A stretch of DNA of 64,000 nucleotides. Origin: Cryphonectria parasitica EP155 (Eukaryota > Ascomycota > Sordariomycetes > Diaporthales > Cryphonectriaceae). The stretch lies in assembly GCF_011745365.1 (NCBI RefSeq), contig NW_024468912.1:1-64000 (forward strand), in the 5' to 3' direction. Positions 24,077 through 37,699 of this stretch are shown here, in pieces. How positions within the stretch are numbered: the stretch's first letter is position 1; each line of letters opens with the position of its first letter. Below the pieces are notes generated by a model, which worked only from the letters and a program-made list of their open reading frames with translations, had not been told where the DNA came from and made no database searches. The translations under genes were made by a program, and so were the position numbers.

Positions 24077-25387
24077 TTACAGCGCTAGCTTATTTACTTA
24101 TATAAGAAGCTCTTCTTAAAAAGCTCTTCTTAATCTTTCCTTATAAGATTATAAATCAGCGCTTCCATTCTAAAGCTAAAAGCTCAGAGCTCTTCTGTAA
24201 CTAATATAAGAAGCTTTGAGTACTAGCAGATACTGCTCAGCTTCTATAAGAAGAACCTCTAATCAGATGCTAGCTTGTTCCAAGAAATGCAGTATGCCTA
24301 GGATACATCACATTTGGAGCATCCAGCATATGCTGCTAAACGCTTTTGTACAAAGATCCCTTTCTGCAGCTGAGCTTGCCTATTCTCAATCTCATGCTAG
24401 ACTGAATTATGCTTAAATAAGCAGCTTGCTCTGATATGCTGAGCTAGCAAGCTAAGCTCTTTCTCTCAGCCTTTGCAGAGAATACAGATGCTAGCTTATG
24501 CTTCAAGCTGCTGAACTAATGCTATAATCATCTTGCTTCTCTCTTAGTAGTTCTTGAGAACTTCTTTCTATACTTAGCTGTTTCTTTACTTTATTTATTC
24601 AAAATGCTTACTGCTAAGCCTCTGATTAGAATCTAGCTTATACTTCTAGCTAATTAGCTTGCAGTAATTACAGGAAATCTTATTTAGTATATATTGCATT
24701 CAATCGAACTGCTTATTAAGAATCTAGTTAAGAAGGATATATTAATATTTCTTTATATGCAGATATTAGCTTATTTCAGAGCTAGCATTCCAAGGCGGAT
24801 ATTCACTTCAGAAAAGAATTGCTTAAAAGAACTTGCTATTTCAGCCTGCTTGCTTGCTTTCTTAAGCATAGTTTCGCATATTTCTTGAAAGCTCTGCATA
24901 AATAACTGCATATATATTAGGAATATTCAGATCTATCTCTAATATATTAGTTATAATAATTATATAATTATAATTATTAATCTATTGCTATAGAATTATA
25001 GTTTTGCTTAAGATATTAGCAACTCTGCTATAATAAATCTTATATCTTAAAGCAGATCTGAAGCTTTCTATCTAGCGAACTATGCTACTATAGATAATCA
25101 CTCTTCTCTTCTTCATCTTAGCAAGAGTTCTCTCTACCTCTCTGCAAATAGAAGCTTCTCTCTGATTAGAAGAGATTTGTTGAATAATATAGCGAATATT
25201 CTTATAAATAATAGATATTCGAAAAACTAATAGTTCAGAAATGTATAGAGCTTGAAAAAGAGATGCTTCATTCTTTGGCAGTAGTATAGCTATAAGGAAG
25301 ATCTGCTGTATACTAAATACTGCAATAGCAGATCCAAGCTTTTGAAGTTTTAATTAAAAGATATTATTTGCATTAAGAGCAATATAG
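24077..25387 (-). pseudogene. Subtelomeric RecQ-like helicase: motifs III-VI and Cys-rich tail
   Basis: Second RecA lobe of an SF2 RecQ-family DNA helicase, reading leftward from the B insertion. Motif III reads F-L-I-A-I-L-L-P (family F-L-T-A-T-L-P-P) near 25310-25278. Motif IV is V-I-I-Y near 25105. Motif V reads I-I-I-I-T-N-I-L-E-I-D-L-N-I-P (family A-T-N-A-L-G-x-G-x-D-x-P) near 24962-24914. Motif VI reads N-Y-A-stop-E-S-K-Q-A-G-stop-N (family D-Y-A-Q-E-S-G-R-A-G-R-D) at 24880-24842. Each change fits C-to-T or G-to-A. Further on, a C-x2-C-x6-C cluster (about 24327-24276) suggests a zinc-binding tail. The gene is known in fungi as telomere-linked helicase (TLH). Confidence 0.85.
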
Positions 25388-25706
25388 TGTTGTGGTGGCC
25401 AGGGTGGTAGTCCGTGGGACGTGGAGTACAGTGGGTCAAGGGTCCTCATACATATAAAGGATACCACCCACTTTTCAAATTCTTTAGCTATAAGCAACAA
25501 TGAAGCATCCTTTCTCTTCTTTTCAATTTTGAACCCTTTGAACAGATCTAAGACAGGTTTTTCACCCTGTTCTTATGCTCGTATAGCCTTAGTTTGCTGT
25601 CCTCATCTGCACAGATACGCATGGGTTGCACGAGCTCTTGCTCATTGCTTTAGTAGCTGTTTGTTCCTTTTTCTTTCGAGGGCGATGGCGCTCTAGTTCT
25701 GATTTA
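25388..25706 (+). repeat. 5' LTR of element B
   Basis: 319 bp, TGTTGTGG to TTTA (from TTCA). TATA-like TATAAA at 25453-25458. An open frame of 91 codons (25421-25696) spans most of it. Confidence 0.95.
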
Positions 25707-26599
25707 ATAGTGCAGTGTATGCAGATTTAGCTGTTCAGGCTGGTAGCTTAGAGCTGTTTGCATTATAATTCATGAGGATTAGTAAGAGCAGCAAGTTTAT
25801 TCTATGAACGGATGTACTCTTTTTCTCTGTTGAGCTCTTTTATTTTCTTTATCTATCATGCTTATATAATAAGCTATGCATTATATCTGAACTCTGAATT
25901 ATATCTGAGATCTTTCGTAGAGAGAAGATGAGTGGATAGAGAAGGAGTGGTATAAGTTCTAATCATAGGCTGATAAATGATGTATTGAGCCTGCAGGCTA
26001 ATATTACGAAGAAATGAATTCCTTTTTCCAACATTTTCTATATTAATCAATAATTCTATATAGAAGCTGATATAGCTTAGATCTGTACAAGCTGCAGCGG
26101 AAAGTTTAATCATATTGGATATAGATTCATAATTAAATTACAGAGTGGAATGCTTTTAATAGATAGTATTCTGCAGAGAAAAGTAGTATGATTAACAAAA
26201 TCTATGCTTCTTGCAATAATCCGATCAGCATGCTTTATCTGAATATATTTAGCTATATTAATTCTTTAAATCAAAAGCTTGCTAATTGCATTATTCCAAA
26301 AGCGAAGAATACAGAAAGATGAAGATAAGAAACTATTAATATATATAAGAAATAGAAGTTAAGAATTATAATAATATCATCTAATATCGAACTTTAATCA
26401 ACGCTTTATATTTAATCAGAAATACTTTCATTAATTAGCAGAACTATTAATAAAGAAAATTCTAGTACAGTATAGAATAGCTAACTCAATCCCTTATTAT
26501 TTATTACAAAACAAACCTTATATATGCTTTATTCACAGATTAAACCTTCTTTAAATACCTAAATTCTCTCGATTTTCATAGTATTGTTTTCTGCAGAAT
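25707..26599 (+). other. Leader of element B
   Basis: About 0.9 kb, equivalent to 16685-17577 in A. The 79-codon minus-strand frame here is the antisense of the leader and is not supported as a gene. Confidence 0.6.
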
Positions 26600-29040
26600 A
26601 TGGAAGGCATTTCAGCTGTAGCGCTTTCAACTCAAGGATCTTGAATTAGGAAGGCAAAGAAACATCGGAGGAAGCAATAATTAAGAGGGAAGATAGCTTT
26701 TACGTCTGAAAGCTCTTCCAATCAGATACTCAGTTCAGCTAACTACCTAATCAACAACCACTATAGTCAGAACTTCAGATTCTCCTTTCACAGTAAGCTT
26801 GCTAGTGGTGGGTTAATGTTGTTTGTTTGTGTGAAAGTTTCTTCGTAGCTGAAGCAATTCGACTAATAGCATTAGATTAAAGGAATTAATGATACTTAAG
26901 CACTTAACTTTATGAAAAGCTTCTATACAAATACAATTATTGCTAGAGAAGTAAAGAGATTTACTATAAGTGCTAAAACTTGGAATAAATAAAAGGAGCA
27001 ATTATTAGTTGCTTATCGCTCTTAGAACTATCTTCAAATGTATACTTTCAAGCAGAAGCGCTTAAATATCATTAACAATCATTTCATTACCAATGCTGCT
27101 AGCTTCTAGTTGTTCATTGTAAACTATAATAACGCTCTTACTTGTTTTAAGATTAGAAATAGTTAATCTGTAGCAAAAGCATAGATAAAGCTTTTTTTAA
27201 TCTGAATCAAGCGCTTCCAAGCTAACTATGATATTACTGCTGAAAGCATTAGCAACAAGAAGTAGCCTTACCTTATGGAAAAGCTGTTGAAGATTCATTA
27301 TGAAGTATTCCAGGAGAAGACTCAAAACTAACTTGCTTCCAGTACTATCAATCTTCAACTTCATCAACAGACTTAATTCCAAGATCCTTCTATGCTTCCA
27401 TCTCAGCTAGTTCTTAATCAGATACAGCCCGTTCCTATTCTATATCCGATGCATAATACTTTCAATTAACTGATAAATCCGTTAGAATAAGCAGTAGAGC
27501 TATTATACTATTAACTGCTTCAACAGTTAACTCATAATTAGCAAGCTCAGCTTGAATTAATTAAGCAGATCTTGAAAGCTGAATCTATTCAGAAGAGCAA
27601 CTAAGAATACAACCAGTTAGCTTCAATAATAGAGCAACTCTGCATTAATCAAATTACAATAGCAAAATCCTTAAAGCTGCAAACTAATACTTTCAAACAG
27701 ATATAGAATATCTCATATAATCAAATCAAAGCTTTATAGAAGATCTTATAACTAATTAAGCATTTCCAAACTATTTCTGCAAGAAATTCTCTTCAGAGGA
27801 ATACAAATTCCTTGCAGATAGATATTATTTATACAAGTTCGAAGAATAAGAGGAAGCAGTACTCTGAAGCATAGCAAGCGAAGATTAATGAAATTCTGAA
27901 GAAGAATGGAACTCTGTATAAGTGCTACAGCTGTAAGTTAAAGTTCTATAAAGCTTATAAATGTATAGAACTCTGTACTATTATAGATTGTAGCATTTGC
28001 TATGCTCTAATATTAGCGAAGCTAGAGTAGCATCTTAGCAATTGCTTAAAGTTTCTAGATTTTAAATTAAAATCAGTATTATATAATTAGATTATATCCG
28101 CTCAAGATAATCCTAAAAGCGATATAATCTGTTTGATTCTCAGTTTTTATAAGAATTAGCAGCTAAAGAGTATTAAAGATTCTTAAATCTCTTAATATAT
28201 TAGCTTGATTCAAGAGAATAAGAAATAGTATAGAAACTCTAAAATAGCTAAGAATAAGATACTGTAGGAAGAGATTGATTCTGTTTCTAGATGCAATAAT
28301 TAGTATAGAACTAATAATATTGAGATTCTTAGTAATGCTAGTAAGATTCAAGTAAGGAAGTTATATCTTACTTCAGCTTAAGCTGAACTGTATTTATCAA
28401 AGCTTTTCAGTATTAATGCTGTAGATATTGAGCCTATTTAAGCTTAGATAAATGCGGATGAAGTAAAGAAGCGCTGTATTGGGAAGGCTGAGTATAATGA
28501 TAGTAAGATTGGAGAAAATACAAGTATGAGAACTGTTGAGATTTCTATACATTTTGAGAATGTTGAATTAGAGGAATTCAATAAGCAATTCAACAATCTG
28601 AATAGAGAGCTAATAATTCAAGCTATTAGTAATAAGCTTCTAAATCAGTTTCTAAACTACTTATTAAAGATTTTAGGCTGGAAGATAATAATTATATTAT
28701 TAGAATGAGAAGCTCATCTGATTTACAATCTTTAAGAAGTTAGCTCTGAAGCTCGAAAAGTTGTTAATCTTGATAATCAAACTAGCTCGGATCTGTATAA
28801 GATAGATACTGCTGGATCAGCTAATTTATTGCAGCATAAACCTGGAATCTCGATGCTTTCCCAGCTTGAAAAGCTTATTAATAGTTAGATTATCAATATT
28901 TGGAATATTACTAAGTATCTTTCGAAACTAGCTTAATTATTTACAGTTTAAGCTTTATTTCTTATTGCTGAATCTAGCTATATTAAGCTTACTATTAATA
29001 TGATTCGAGCTTTCAATAAATTCTTATTTCTTCTTATAAT
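26600..29040 (+). pseudogene. B gag and gag-pol linker
   Basis: Same protein as A's gag. The zinc knuckle is at 27923-27964 with all three Cys intact and His changed to Tyr. An ATG at 26600 opens the frame (M-E-G-I-S-A-V-A), but A and D have ACG there, so this ATG may be a C-to-T product. Open fragment 28526-28708 is the linker before protease. Confidence 0.8.
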
Positions 29041-32000
29041 AGCTTCTATAACTGCTTTTAGCAGTATTCGAGATAGGAGTATCGCTCCGGTAGTATACAT
29101 TCCTCTGCAGCTGAGAGGTAAAGAGAATGAATCTGTATAAGCAATGCTGAATATAGATGCCGAAATAAGCTTAGTAGCTTTCTCTCTATATTCAAGCATG
29201 CGCTTGTCTTATATGCTAACATTGAATATTATCTTATATATATATAATAAATTAGATATAGTGCTTATTAAAGTTCTTGAAACCGATATTTTCTATAGCA
29301 GCTTCTTTAAATAAGTAATATTCTATATTATTAATAACAGATTGATATTGCTAAATCATTCTATGCTATTAGAAATGCTGTTTATAATACAAACCAAGCT
29401 TTTCTTTAATTACTCTATTCCTAGATTTCTTTATACAAGCTTTGCTTTTAAAGGAATACAACTAATTACTATAATCAGCAGTTAGAAACTTCTTAAAGAG
29501 AAGAGTTTATACAGAACTATACTAAAAAACTGAGTGCTAGCAGCTACTCTAAGAAATGCAGAGCTGTTAGCAGAGAAGTTGTTCCAGAGTAAGTATTGTT
29601 GGAGAAGAGAGATACAGCTATGATATTCATATCTGAATAAGATATTGCAGCTGTTGTAAACGAGTTAATAGTAGAACTGATAGGAAGAAAGTTGAAAAAG
29701 GATTGCTTTATAGTAAATAAGAAAGGAGCAATTCGAGAGTTTTGCTTGTATGAAATATACAGCAGCTAGCGCTATTTATGCTAGCTACAGTATATAAGAA
29801 AGGAAAGAAAAGATGTTTTAAGCTTAGTTAATACTCTTTACAAGCTTAAAGATAAGAAGATTAAGCTAATTAATGATTCTCAGCTTAATAGTTCAGTATT
29901 AGAAGGAATGATTGAATAGAAGCTTGCTAAGATTAAGAAGATGAGATGAGCTTAGCAATTTACAAAGCTTACCAAGTATGATAAGTGAATTGAACCCAAG
30001 TTCAGCGATCTGAATTCTGATCAGCACTTGAGATCTAATCAGTAGGCTGCTATGCAAGAGAAAAACTGTAAAGAGTTTTCTGAAGCTGAGAAGAAAATAT
30101 TCAAATACATATTAAGAAACAGAATCAAAGCTCTTATATAGAATTTTACTAAGATTGGAAAGATTATTGAGAAAGTAGCTTTTTTATAAGAAATCAGAAC
30201 TATACTCTACAAGATTTTTTAAGCAAAGCATATTCCAATCTTCAATGCTCTTAAGCTAAAGCTAATAAAGCTTCTGAAACAATATATTAAGCGAGAAATC
30301 ATTAAGAAAAGCTATATATTATATAGAAATAACTAGTTTCTTATTATCAAAAAGAATAATAGCTTATATCTAATTAATAATATTCAAAAGTATAACAAGC
30401 ATAGCTTTAAGAATGCTTTTATGCTGCCTGCCTCAGATGAATTCTTAGAGAAGTTTGCTATATATAAGATTCTTTTACTGCTTAACTTCTTTTCCAGATA
30501 TAATCAAGTATAACTGCATTCTAATAGCAGAAATATAATAATCTTTTTAATATTCTTAAGCTTATTCAGAATGTATACTTTATTTCAGAATGCTACTAAC
30601 TCTATTGCTTAGTTTATAAGAATAATAATTAGACTTCTATATAATCTTATTCCTTATATATGCTAGCCTTTTCTTAATAATATTCCTATTCGTAGTCTTA
30701 TAACAACTTATGGAAATGAAGAGATTCCGAGCTTTTTCGAAGTATATAAGTACATTACTAAGCATATCGGAAATCTTAATAAGATTCTTGTAAATGTAAA
30801 GCTAGCTGAAGCTATAATCTCAGCATTTAAGTTAGAATAATGCTAAGTAAAAGTTGATATAATTGATTATATTGTTAATTCCAGCGAATAATAACCTTAG
30901 AACAGAAAGATGGAAAAGCTTCTAGTTTGAACAGAATACAAGAATATTAAGAATATTCGCTTTTTCATTAAACTGATTATTTATTATGCAGCTTGAATTT
31001 AGAACTTTGCAATTATTGCTTAATTACTCTATAATCTTTTCAAGAAAGATATTGTATAAAGATAAGAGAAGAAACAGAAAGAAGCTGTTATTATACTTAT
31101 CCGAATACTTACATTTTATTTAATCATTATTTCAATTAATTACAATATTAATGCTAAGAAGATTATTCTTATAATAAATGTAAGCTTATTAAGCTGGGGC
31201 GCTATACTGATGCAGATAATAGAAAATAAACGAAAGCTAGTACATTTTGTTAGCAGAATCTGAATAGTTGCAGCACAAAAGTATAATGCTACCAAGAAAA
31301 AGTATTGCACTATTCTCTATACTCTATGATTTCTTTAGCAGTATTTCTATAATTGCTATTTTATTCTGGAAACCAATACTTGCATTCTAATAAATCAACT
31401 TAATAAAGAAATAAACGATATATCTAGTGCTCTTCTGAATAGATGAATAGCAGTAATTAAGATATTTAACTTTATTATCAAATATATTTCTGAGTTAAAG
31501 AATTCTATAGTTAATACTCTTTCTCAATTCTTATACTCAATACTACTTAAGAAAGATAAAAATAGCAATATTGAGAACTGATATAATGCTTAGCTTAATA
31601 GCATAAACTTAAATAGAGCTAATTTAGTACTACTGCTAAATTCAATTCTTCAGTGAATAGAATAATTGAAATAGTATGCAGAGTTCTTATACTACGAAAT
31701 CATTTTATCAAAACTCTTTAAGAAGGATTATAAGAACTTTATAATAGAAGCATTAAAGCATTAAATACTTAATTAAGCTCTATAGCGCTATACTAATGCA
31801 AAACTCTTATACTAATAAGTAATAGATAATTCTAATCTTTATTGCTAAATTATCAGAGAATGTTATACCAAGTTTGAATATTAAGATCAAGACTCTATAG
31901 TAGCTTATATTAAGCAACTCTACTATTGAAGAAATCTCTAAACAGATATAGCTAATGCTATCTCAGATTGCGAGAAGTATACAAAGTTTAATCCAAAGAT

Positions 32001-33330
32001 GTAAAAGAAAGAAGTAATTCTGATTCTTTTAAGTTAATTCTTTACAAGAATCAGCATTAATATTTAATACATAGCTGAGAATAGCGATTACAGATATCTT
32101 GCAGAAGCTTGCTGTAATCTAACTAGCTATATACTTGCAAAACCTCTTAAGAAAGCTATAGCTGCAGAAATAAGAAAGTTTATTTTGAAAGAGATTATTC
32201 TTATATTCAAGTATTCTCTCAAAATTACTATTAATAGAAAACTAGAAAACAAAGCTGAGATAGCTAAGACTATTAGAGCTCTTGAAATTCTGCTTGTTCA
32301 AATCTTTAGTTATAATTTCTATACTTAAGAATAAATAGAAGCTAGTTATCTTTTCTTAGCAAGTATTCTTACTAAGCTAGCTAATGCTTAATTCTGAAGA
32401 TGAAAGCAGTATTTGAAACTTGTATTTTTCGCTAAAAGGATTATAATTTGCTAGTTATATGAATATAGCTCCTTCTATTTGATTTTTAGTTGAAAGCTGC
32501 TTATTTCAATTGAAACTAAAATCCCAATATAGAGAGTTCTTATATAAACTGAAGACTAATCCTCTCAGAAAGCGTTTGAAATGCAGTTAAGAATAATTGC
32601 AGCTAAAGAAGATGATATGCAGAAGGCAATTGAAGCTGTTTAAGCATATTATCAAAAGATTGCAGCTAAAAATCAAATGCAGAATCTGATATAAAAATCT
32701 CAATTGAATATTGGAGATCTTATGCTTATTTATAATCATATCCGGAAAATAAGCTACTTATATAATGCTAAGATCTCTTATAAGTAGAAGAGTTTATATT
32801 TGATTGCTCAGATTCTAGATAAATATGCTTATAAGCTTAAGATTATAGATGGAGTTCTGCTAAAAAGCATATATTTAGCTACTAATCTCAAAAAGTTTAT
32901 ACAGAATATAAATAGCATTTGAGAATTCAAAATGCTTATGCTCTGGAAAGAAGATATTAAGCTTCAATCTAGCTAACTATTAGCAGAAAAGCTGAATTTA
33001 ATAAGAGCTCTCTAGCAAGGAGAACTAGATAATAATATTCTCGAAATTCAGAAAGCAGATTCAAGCAATAATGCTATATTCTGAATTCCAGATATTATTA
33101 AGCACAATTCCACATCTAGCCAAACCAGTTCTGATTCAGAAACTATTAATCTAGCAACTGAAACGGATAATAATGCTGAGAATGGAAATGAAGTTAGTAA
33201 TAGTGAATATTTTATATAAGCAGCAGAGAAGGAGAAGCAAGAACAGAAGAAAGCAGATAGAAATAAAATGTTTATACTAATCTCAACTAAATCAGCATTT
33301 CTAGCTTGTAAGGAAGATTGATTTCTTTCT
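29041..33330 (+). pseudogene. B pol: protease, RT, RNase H, integrase
   Basis: Protease motif at 29144-29175 reads L-N-I-D-A-E (from L-D-I-G-A-E). Reverse transcriptase about 30150-30900 with the catalytic box as F-L-N-N at 30670-30681. RNase H about 31000-31530. Integrase about 31900-32700: the first Asp reads Asn in I-S-I-N-I, the second reads Asn in T-I-N-R-K-L-E-N, and the Glu region follows. Stops throughout, mostly TAG/TAA from Gln codons. Confidence 0.87.
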
Positions 33331-33608
33331 GTTTATATTTCCTTTTTATTTGCAAAATACATTTTCTTTTCATCTTTCCTATTCCATCTTATATATTTTG
33401 CTGAAAGAGAAGAAATGAAGTATTATTTGCTATTACTTGCTATAGAATATTATAAATCCACTTAAAAATTTCAAAGCATTCAGTACAGAGTATGTTAATC
33501 AGCTCTGAAGCTATTTTCGTTATTCAAAAATTGCAGTATATTGGAATACAATGCATGAAAAATGCAGAGTGCTAAAGAAATACTGCAATCTATGAAGATC
33601 TCTTACTT
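33331..33608. other. Tail-to-tail spacer in element B
   Basis: Between pol and ORF-alpha; T-rich, nothing recognised. Confidence 0.5.
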
Positions 33609-34987
33609 TTATATATTATTCTCATTATTAGAATATCTATAAATATTATTCAATAGCTCTCTTCTTATTCTATTCAGATCTATATTATTCATATTATCTG
33701 CTGAAGAATTGTTGTTAAAAATAGAGAAAGAATCTTGAAACTGAATAAATTTAGCTTATTTCTTAATACAAGATTCTACTACAGCCTTGCTCTTGCTTTT
33801 ATTCTTGCTGCAAGATATAGATTGTGAAGCTGCTTATCCAGACTCAGATATTCTCTTCTTGAAAGCAGAAGAAGCAGTATTCTTCTTGCTAATCTATACA
33901 AATAAAGTTAGCAGTAATCTTCTTAAGCATTGCAATCATAGTTAGTTATAAGACTTATAGTATTCTATAAATATTATTTTCTTAGCATAAAAGAAACTTA
34001 TTTAATCTGATTATGCATAATATCTTTATTCTGTATAAGCTTGTATTGAGCTTTAATAATATGCTTGATGTTAGTATTAGAGTTAATTTGAGAATCTATC
34101 TCGATTATATATCGAAAGCTGAATTAATAAAACAAATATTAATGCTGCAAGAAGAATAATGATTAGTATATATTCAAATCTAATTAAGAATATCAGAATA
34201 GAAATCTTATTTATATACTGCACTCTTTGATATAAGAGAAGTTTTTAGTATAATTATATTCAGATTCTATATAATAAATACAGTTGCTATACTTCTTATT
34301 GAAGAAGCTTTTTATTGAAATGCATTCTAGAAAAAGCTAATTAATATTAATCTGCTGCTTCTAAATAAGCATGCAAGCAGTAGCATATTAATAGAAGCAG
34401 TAATTGCAAGAAACTAGATTATGCTAATCATAGAACTGAACAAAAAGGGAATTTACTTGCTTAGATTAGAAGAAAATACAGATAAGATACTTGCTAAAGA
34501 GCTTCTAATCAGCTTTATATATTATAATAGGATTCAGTTTAATAGAATTCTTATTATTCAGCTTTGCAAAATAAGCAGCAAAGCTAGAGCTTAGCAATAA
34601 GTTATTCCAAAATATAATATTATCTTAGATATTCCAAAAAGCATATATTAAGCTAAGATCTCTTTTGATAATATTAAAGTCTATAATATCAAGGAAATCA
34701 ATATAGATATTCTTAAGCTAATAGTAGTTGCTGCTCTGAGAAGAAGAAACTAAAGAAGAAAACTAGATTTAAATCTTATCAATCTCTTAAGAAGCAGTAT
34801 TTATATGCAAAGAGAAAACAGCATTAGTAATGATTTGAGATATCTTGAGCGTATTGCAGAGCTGAGCAAGAGAAGATTGATAGGAGGAGAAGTTGTTATA
34901 TAAAGAATGAATTGAAAAGCAAGATGAATTGAGGAAGAGATTATTGAATAGATTGCTGAAGATTGATGAAATAGTAATGAATAACAA
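33609..34987 (-). pseudogene. B ORF-alpha: antisense accessory ORF
   Basis: Minus-strand equivalent of 8296-9674, identical length (1379 bp), opening with 66 codons free of stops (34987-34787). The 5' splice site GTAAGA of A is ATAAGA here, so splicing would be lost; the TTGCAG acceptor remains. More RIP stops than A. Confidence 0.6.
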
Positions 34988-35400
34988 ATATATTCAACTG
35001 AGTTATTATATCTTCTATTCAGTTTATTGCTAAACAGCTCCTATCTAGCTAAGAGTAAAGCTGTTTGCTTTATAATAAATGGAAAGCAGTAAATTACTTG
35101 AGTAATTGCTAAACAAGATAAATTAGCTATTTTATTCATACTTGCAGCCAGCTATTCTTCTTCCTCCTTCAACCTTTTTACAACTATCTTTCTCAAGCAT
35201 ATATATACTCTTTTTTCTTCCTTATCAACACTATTTCAAATCTGTATACTAATATCAGAGCAAATTATCAACTGCTTTGCTTATATAATATTATCTTTTT
35301 CAACAGATTCTCTAGCTGAAATTGCATTCTTCTCTACCTTTCTTCCTTAGTTAATACTCTCTCAATCTCTTGATTTTATATCTTTGCAAATCCTTCTTGC
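34988..35400. promoter_or_regulatory. Divergent promoter region in element B
   Basis: Head-to-head gap between ORF-alpha and ORF-beta. TATATATAC at about 35200 followed by CT-rich sequence on the plus strand, at the same position as in A. Function inferred. Confidence 0.45.
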
Positions 35401-37270
35401 AATTGCTTACTTTCTAATAAAGCTGTTCTTCTCTTTTTACTTTTCTTTCAATTCAGCAGCAATAGCCGAATTCAAGTACTCTCTATTCCTATCTATTCAG
35501 TATAGCTAAGAAAACTGAATGATTAAGGCTTACTGCTTTCGAATTGTTTTTTCCAAAGCGCTATATTCAACTAAAGTAATCAAGAATCATCCGCTCTACT
35601 TCAGTCTAAAGAATAAAGAAAATTATCTAGCAGCAGAACTTGTTAAGAAATACTTTCCAGGATTACTTTCTTGCAAATCATACTTGCTTATAATCTTTAG
35701 CACTAATTCTTCTAAATATCTTCTCAATATCTATAATCTGATTAGATTCTTAGATGCAGAAGTTTCTCAAGATATTAGTTTGCAGCATACTATAGCTGCT
35801 TTTTGTTATTATGCTCAGTATAATTAACAAAATATATTCTTAATAAAATGCCTTTGTATTCTATTAATAGCTTATTTATCTAGCTCTTCTAATATTCTCA
35901 ATAAGCAGAATCTGCTTAAATATAAAGCTAGATAAAAGTGCTTATGAGTTTTCTTTTCAGTTAATACAGCAATTTCAGCTTATGCTTTGTTTTAGCTTAA
36001 TATAAAGATTGAAAAAGAATTTTATATTGCTATGCATAAATCCGGTAATATTCTACTAGCTTATACAAGCAAGCATTATCTGAATAATTAGCTCAGAAGT
36101 GCTGAAGCTAATTAGGATTGGGATTTCGAGAATGTTTCAACTATGCTGCTGGATAATAATTCGAATGCAGCTCTGTTCTATGCAATCGAACTATTTCGCT
36201 TTCGAATTCTGAAATCTACTGATTTCTATTAATCATCTAATAGCTATTCAGACTAAAAGCAAGCTCTTTATCTTAACTATAGAGAAACTATATAAAATAT
36301 GAAAGAATGGAATAAGAAGATAGCTATAACAAATCTGCACTGCTAAGCTTTCTTCTATAAGCTGAGATACAGCAACTATATGTAATATCCTAATTAGCTA
36401 TTAAGAAGAAGTATCTTACTTTAAGAATATAAAGCTATACAAGTAGAAGCTGATAGAATACTAAATATAATCTATAAGCTGAATATTATCTTCTTCGTAG
36501 AAGGAGTTGCAGACTTGCCTAAACTATCTATTAAAAGCAATTTCAATAGAATAAGAAGAAATATATCAGCCTTTGCTCTGAAAGATTTCAGAGCGAGTAG
36601 AGCACTCAGCCTAGTTTTATCAAAACAATAATCCTGAGAAAGTATAGCTTCAGCTAGCCTGATCTTGCATTTATCAAGAGAATGTAGTATCAGCTCAGAG
36701 TTAAGTTAACTCTTATTCGGAACTCTTACTAATCCTTACTTCTCTTTATCTCAAGAAATGCTTATTAGTTCAGAACTAATAATCAATCTATTAATGCAGC
36801 AAATAGCTAAGTCTGAATATGCTACTGAAGCTCCATTGCATCAGAAACTGAAAAGTAGCAATATTATGCCTTTCAGTTTTCCTAATAAACTTTAGAAGCT
36901 TCATATGCTTCTATGAAATAAGCTTCATAGCCTTAATCCTATCAGACTCTCAGTAAATTCTCCGAACTGAATAGGATTCAATTATACTATCAAGATAGAT
37001 ATATATAAAGCGGATTGCAAAAGAATCTATCAAGTAAGAATGCAGAATCAGGAGAGAACTGCTGCTGCTGCTGCTACTCAAGCAGAGTTTGAAAGCAAAC
37101 GGAAATAAAGAAGAGATTAGCATTAGAATCTATCCAGATTATACCTGTATTATGAATGAACTAAAGATAAATACTAATACTTCTGCATTGATTTGAATAA
37201 TAGCTTAAGTAATAGAAAGAAATATAAGAATTGAATTAAAAGGATAATTTGGTTTGTAGTATTTCCTTTA
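35401..37270 (+). pseudogene. B ORF-beta: unknown accessory protein
   Basis: Plus-strand equivalent of A's ORF-beta. An open run of 102 codons (35519-35827, M-I-K-A-Y-C-F) is followed by a continuous frame with RIP-type stops to about 37100, and it stays in frame close to the polypurine tract. The Ser/Thr/Pro-rich segment lies near 36600-36900 and an Ala-rich basic segment (A-A-A-A-A-T) near 37060. Family unknown. Confidence 0.7.
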
Positions 37271-37344
37271 GCAATTTGTAATGAATTCTTTATTTTTTTA
37301 TTTCATTTCCTTCTAATCAGATCTAGCACATCATTAGACTTGTT

Positions 37345-37376
37345 GCAACTTTGGAAAAAAGTTGCTAGGGAAGAAC
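37345..37376 (+). other. Hairpin plus polypurine tract of element B
   Basis: GCAACTTT, five-base loop, AAAGTTGC (37345-37365), then GGGAAGAA before the LTR. The polypurine tract has one G-to-A change relative to C and D. Confidence 0.8.
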
Positions 37377-37695
37377 TGTTATAATAGCTAGAGTAGTAGT
37401 TCATAGAACGTGGAGTACAGTAGATCAAGGATTCTCATACATATAAAGGATACTACCCATTTTTCAAATTCTTTAGCTATAAGCAACAATGAAGCATTCT
37501 TTCTCTTCTTTTCAATTTTGAACTCTTTGGACAGATCTAAGACAGGTTTTTCACTCTGTTCTTGTGCTCGTGTAGCCTTAGTTTGCTGTCCTCATCTGCA
37601 CAGGCATGCATAGGTTGCACGAGCCCTTGCTCATTGCTTCAGCAGCTATTTGTCCCTTTTTCTTTCGAGAGCGACGGCGCCCTAGTTCTGGTTCA
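37377..37695 (+). repeat. 3' LTR of element B
   Basis: 319 bp, equal in length to 25388-25706; ends GGTTCA then ATAG. Confidence 0.95.
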
Positions 37696-37699
37696 ATAG

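Larger units (their letters stand above)
25388..37695 (+). mobile_element. Element B: 12.3 kb Ty3/gypsy retrotransposon with two extra ORFs
   Basis: Complete plus-strand copy, 12308 bp, two 319-bp LTRs and a 4-bp duplication ATAG at 25384-25387 and 37696-37699. Same gene order as A. More heavily mutated: both catalytic RT Asp and the first two integrase Asp are Asn. It sits inside the DECH box of the helicase pseudogene. Confidence 0.95.

Noticed and set aside
24930..25387. Possible Ty1/copia gag with zinc motif in the region left of B
   Set aside because: An early plus-strand reading around 25261 looked Cys-containing, but the minus strand gives helicase motifs III-VI in order.
25421..25696. 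91-codon frame in the LTR as a gene
   Set aside because: It lies entirely inside a repeat with LTR boundaries and has no recognisable domain. Kept as a finding, not annotated as a gene.
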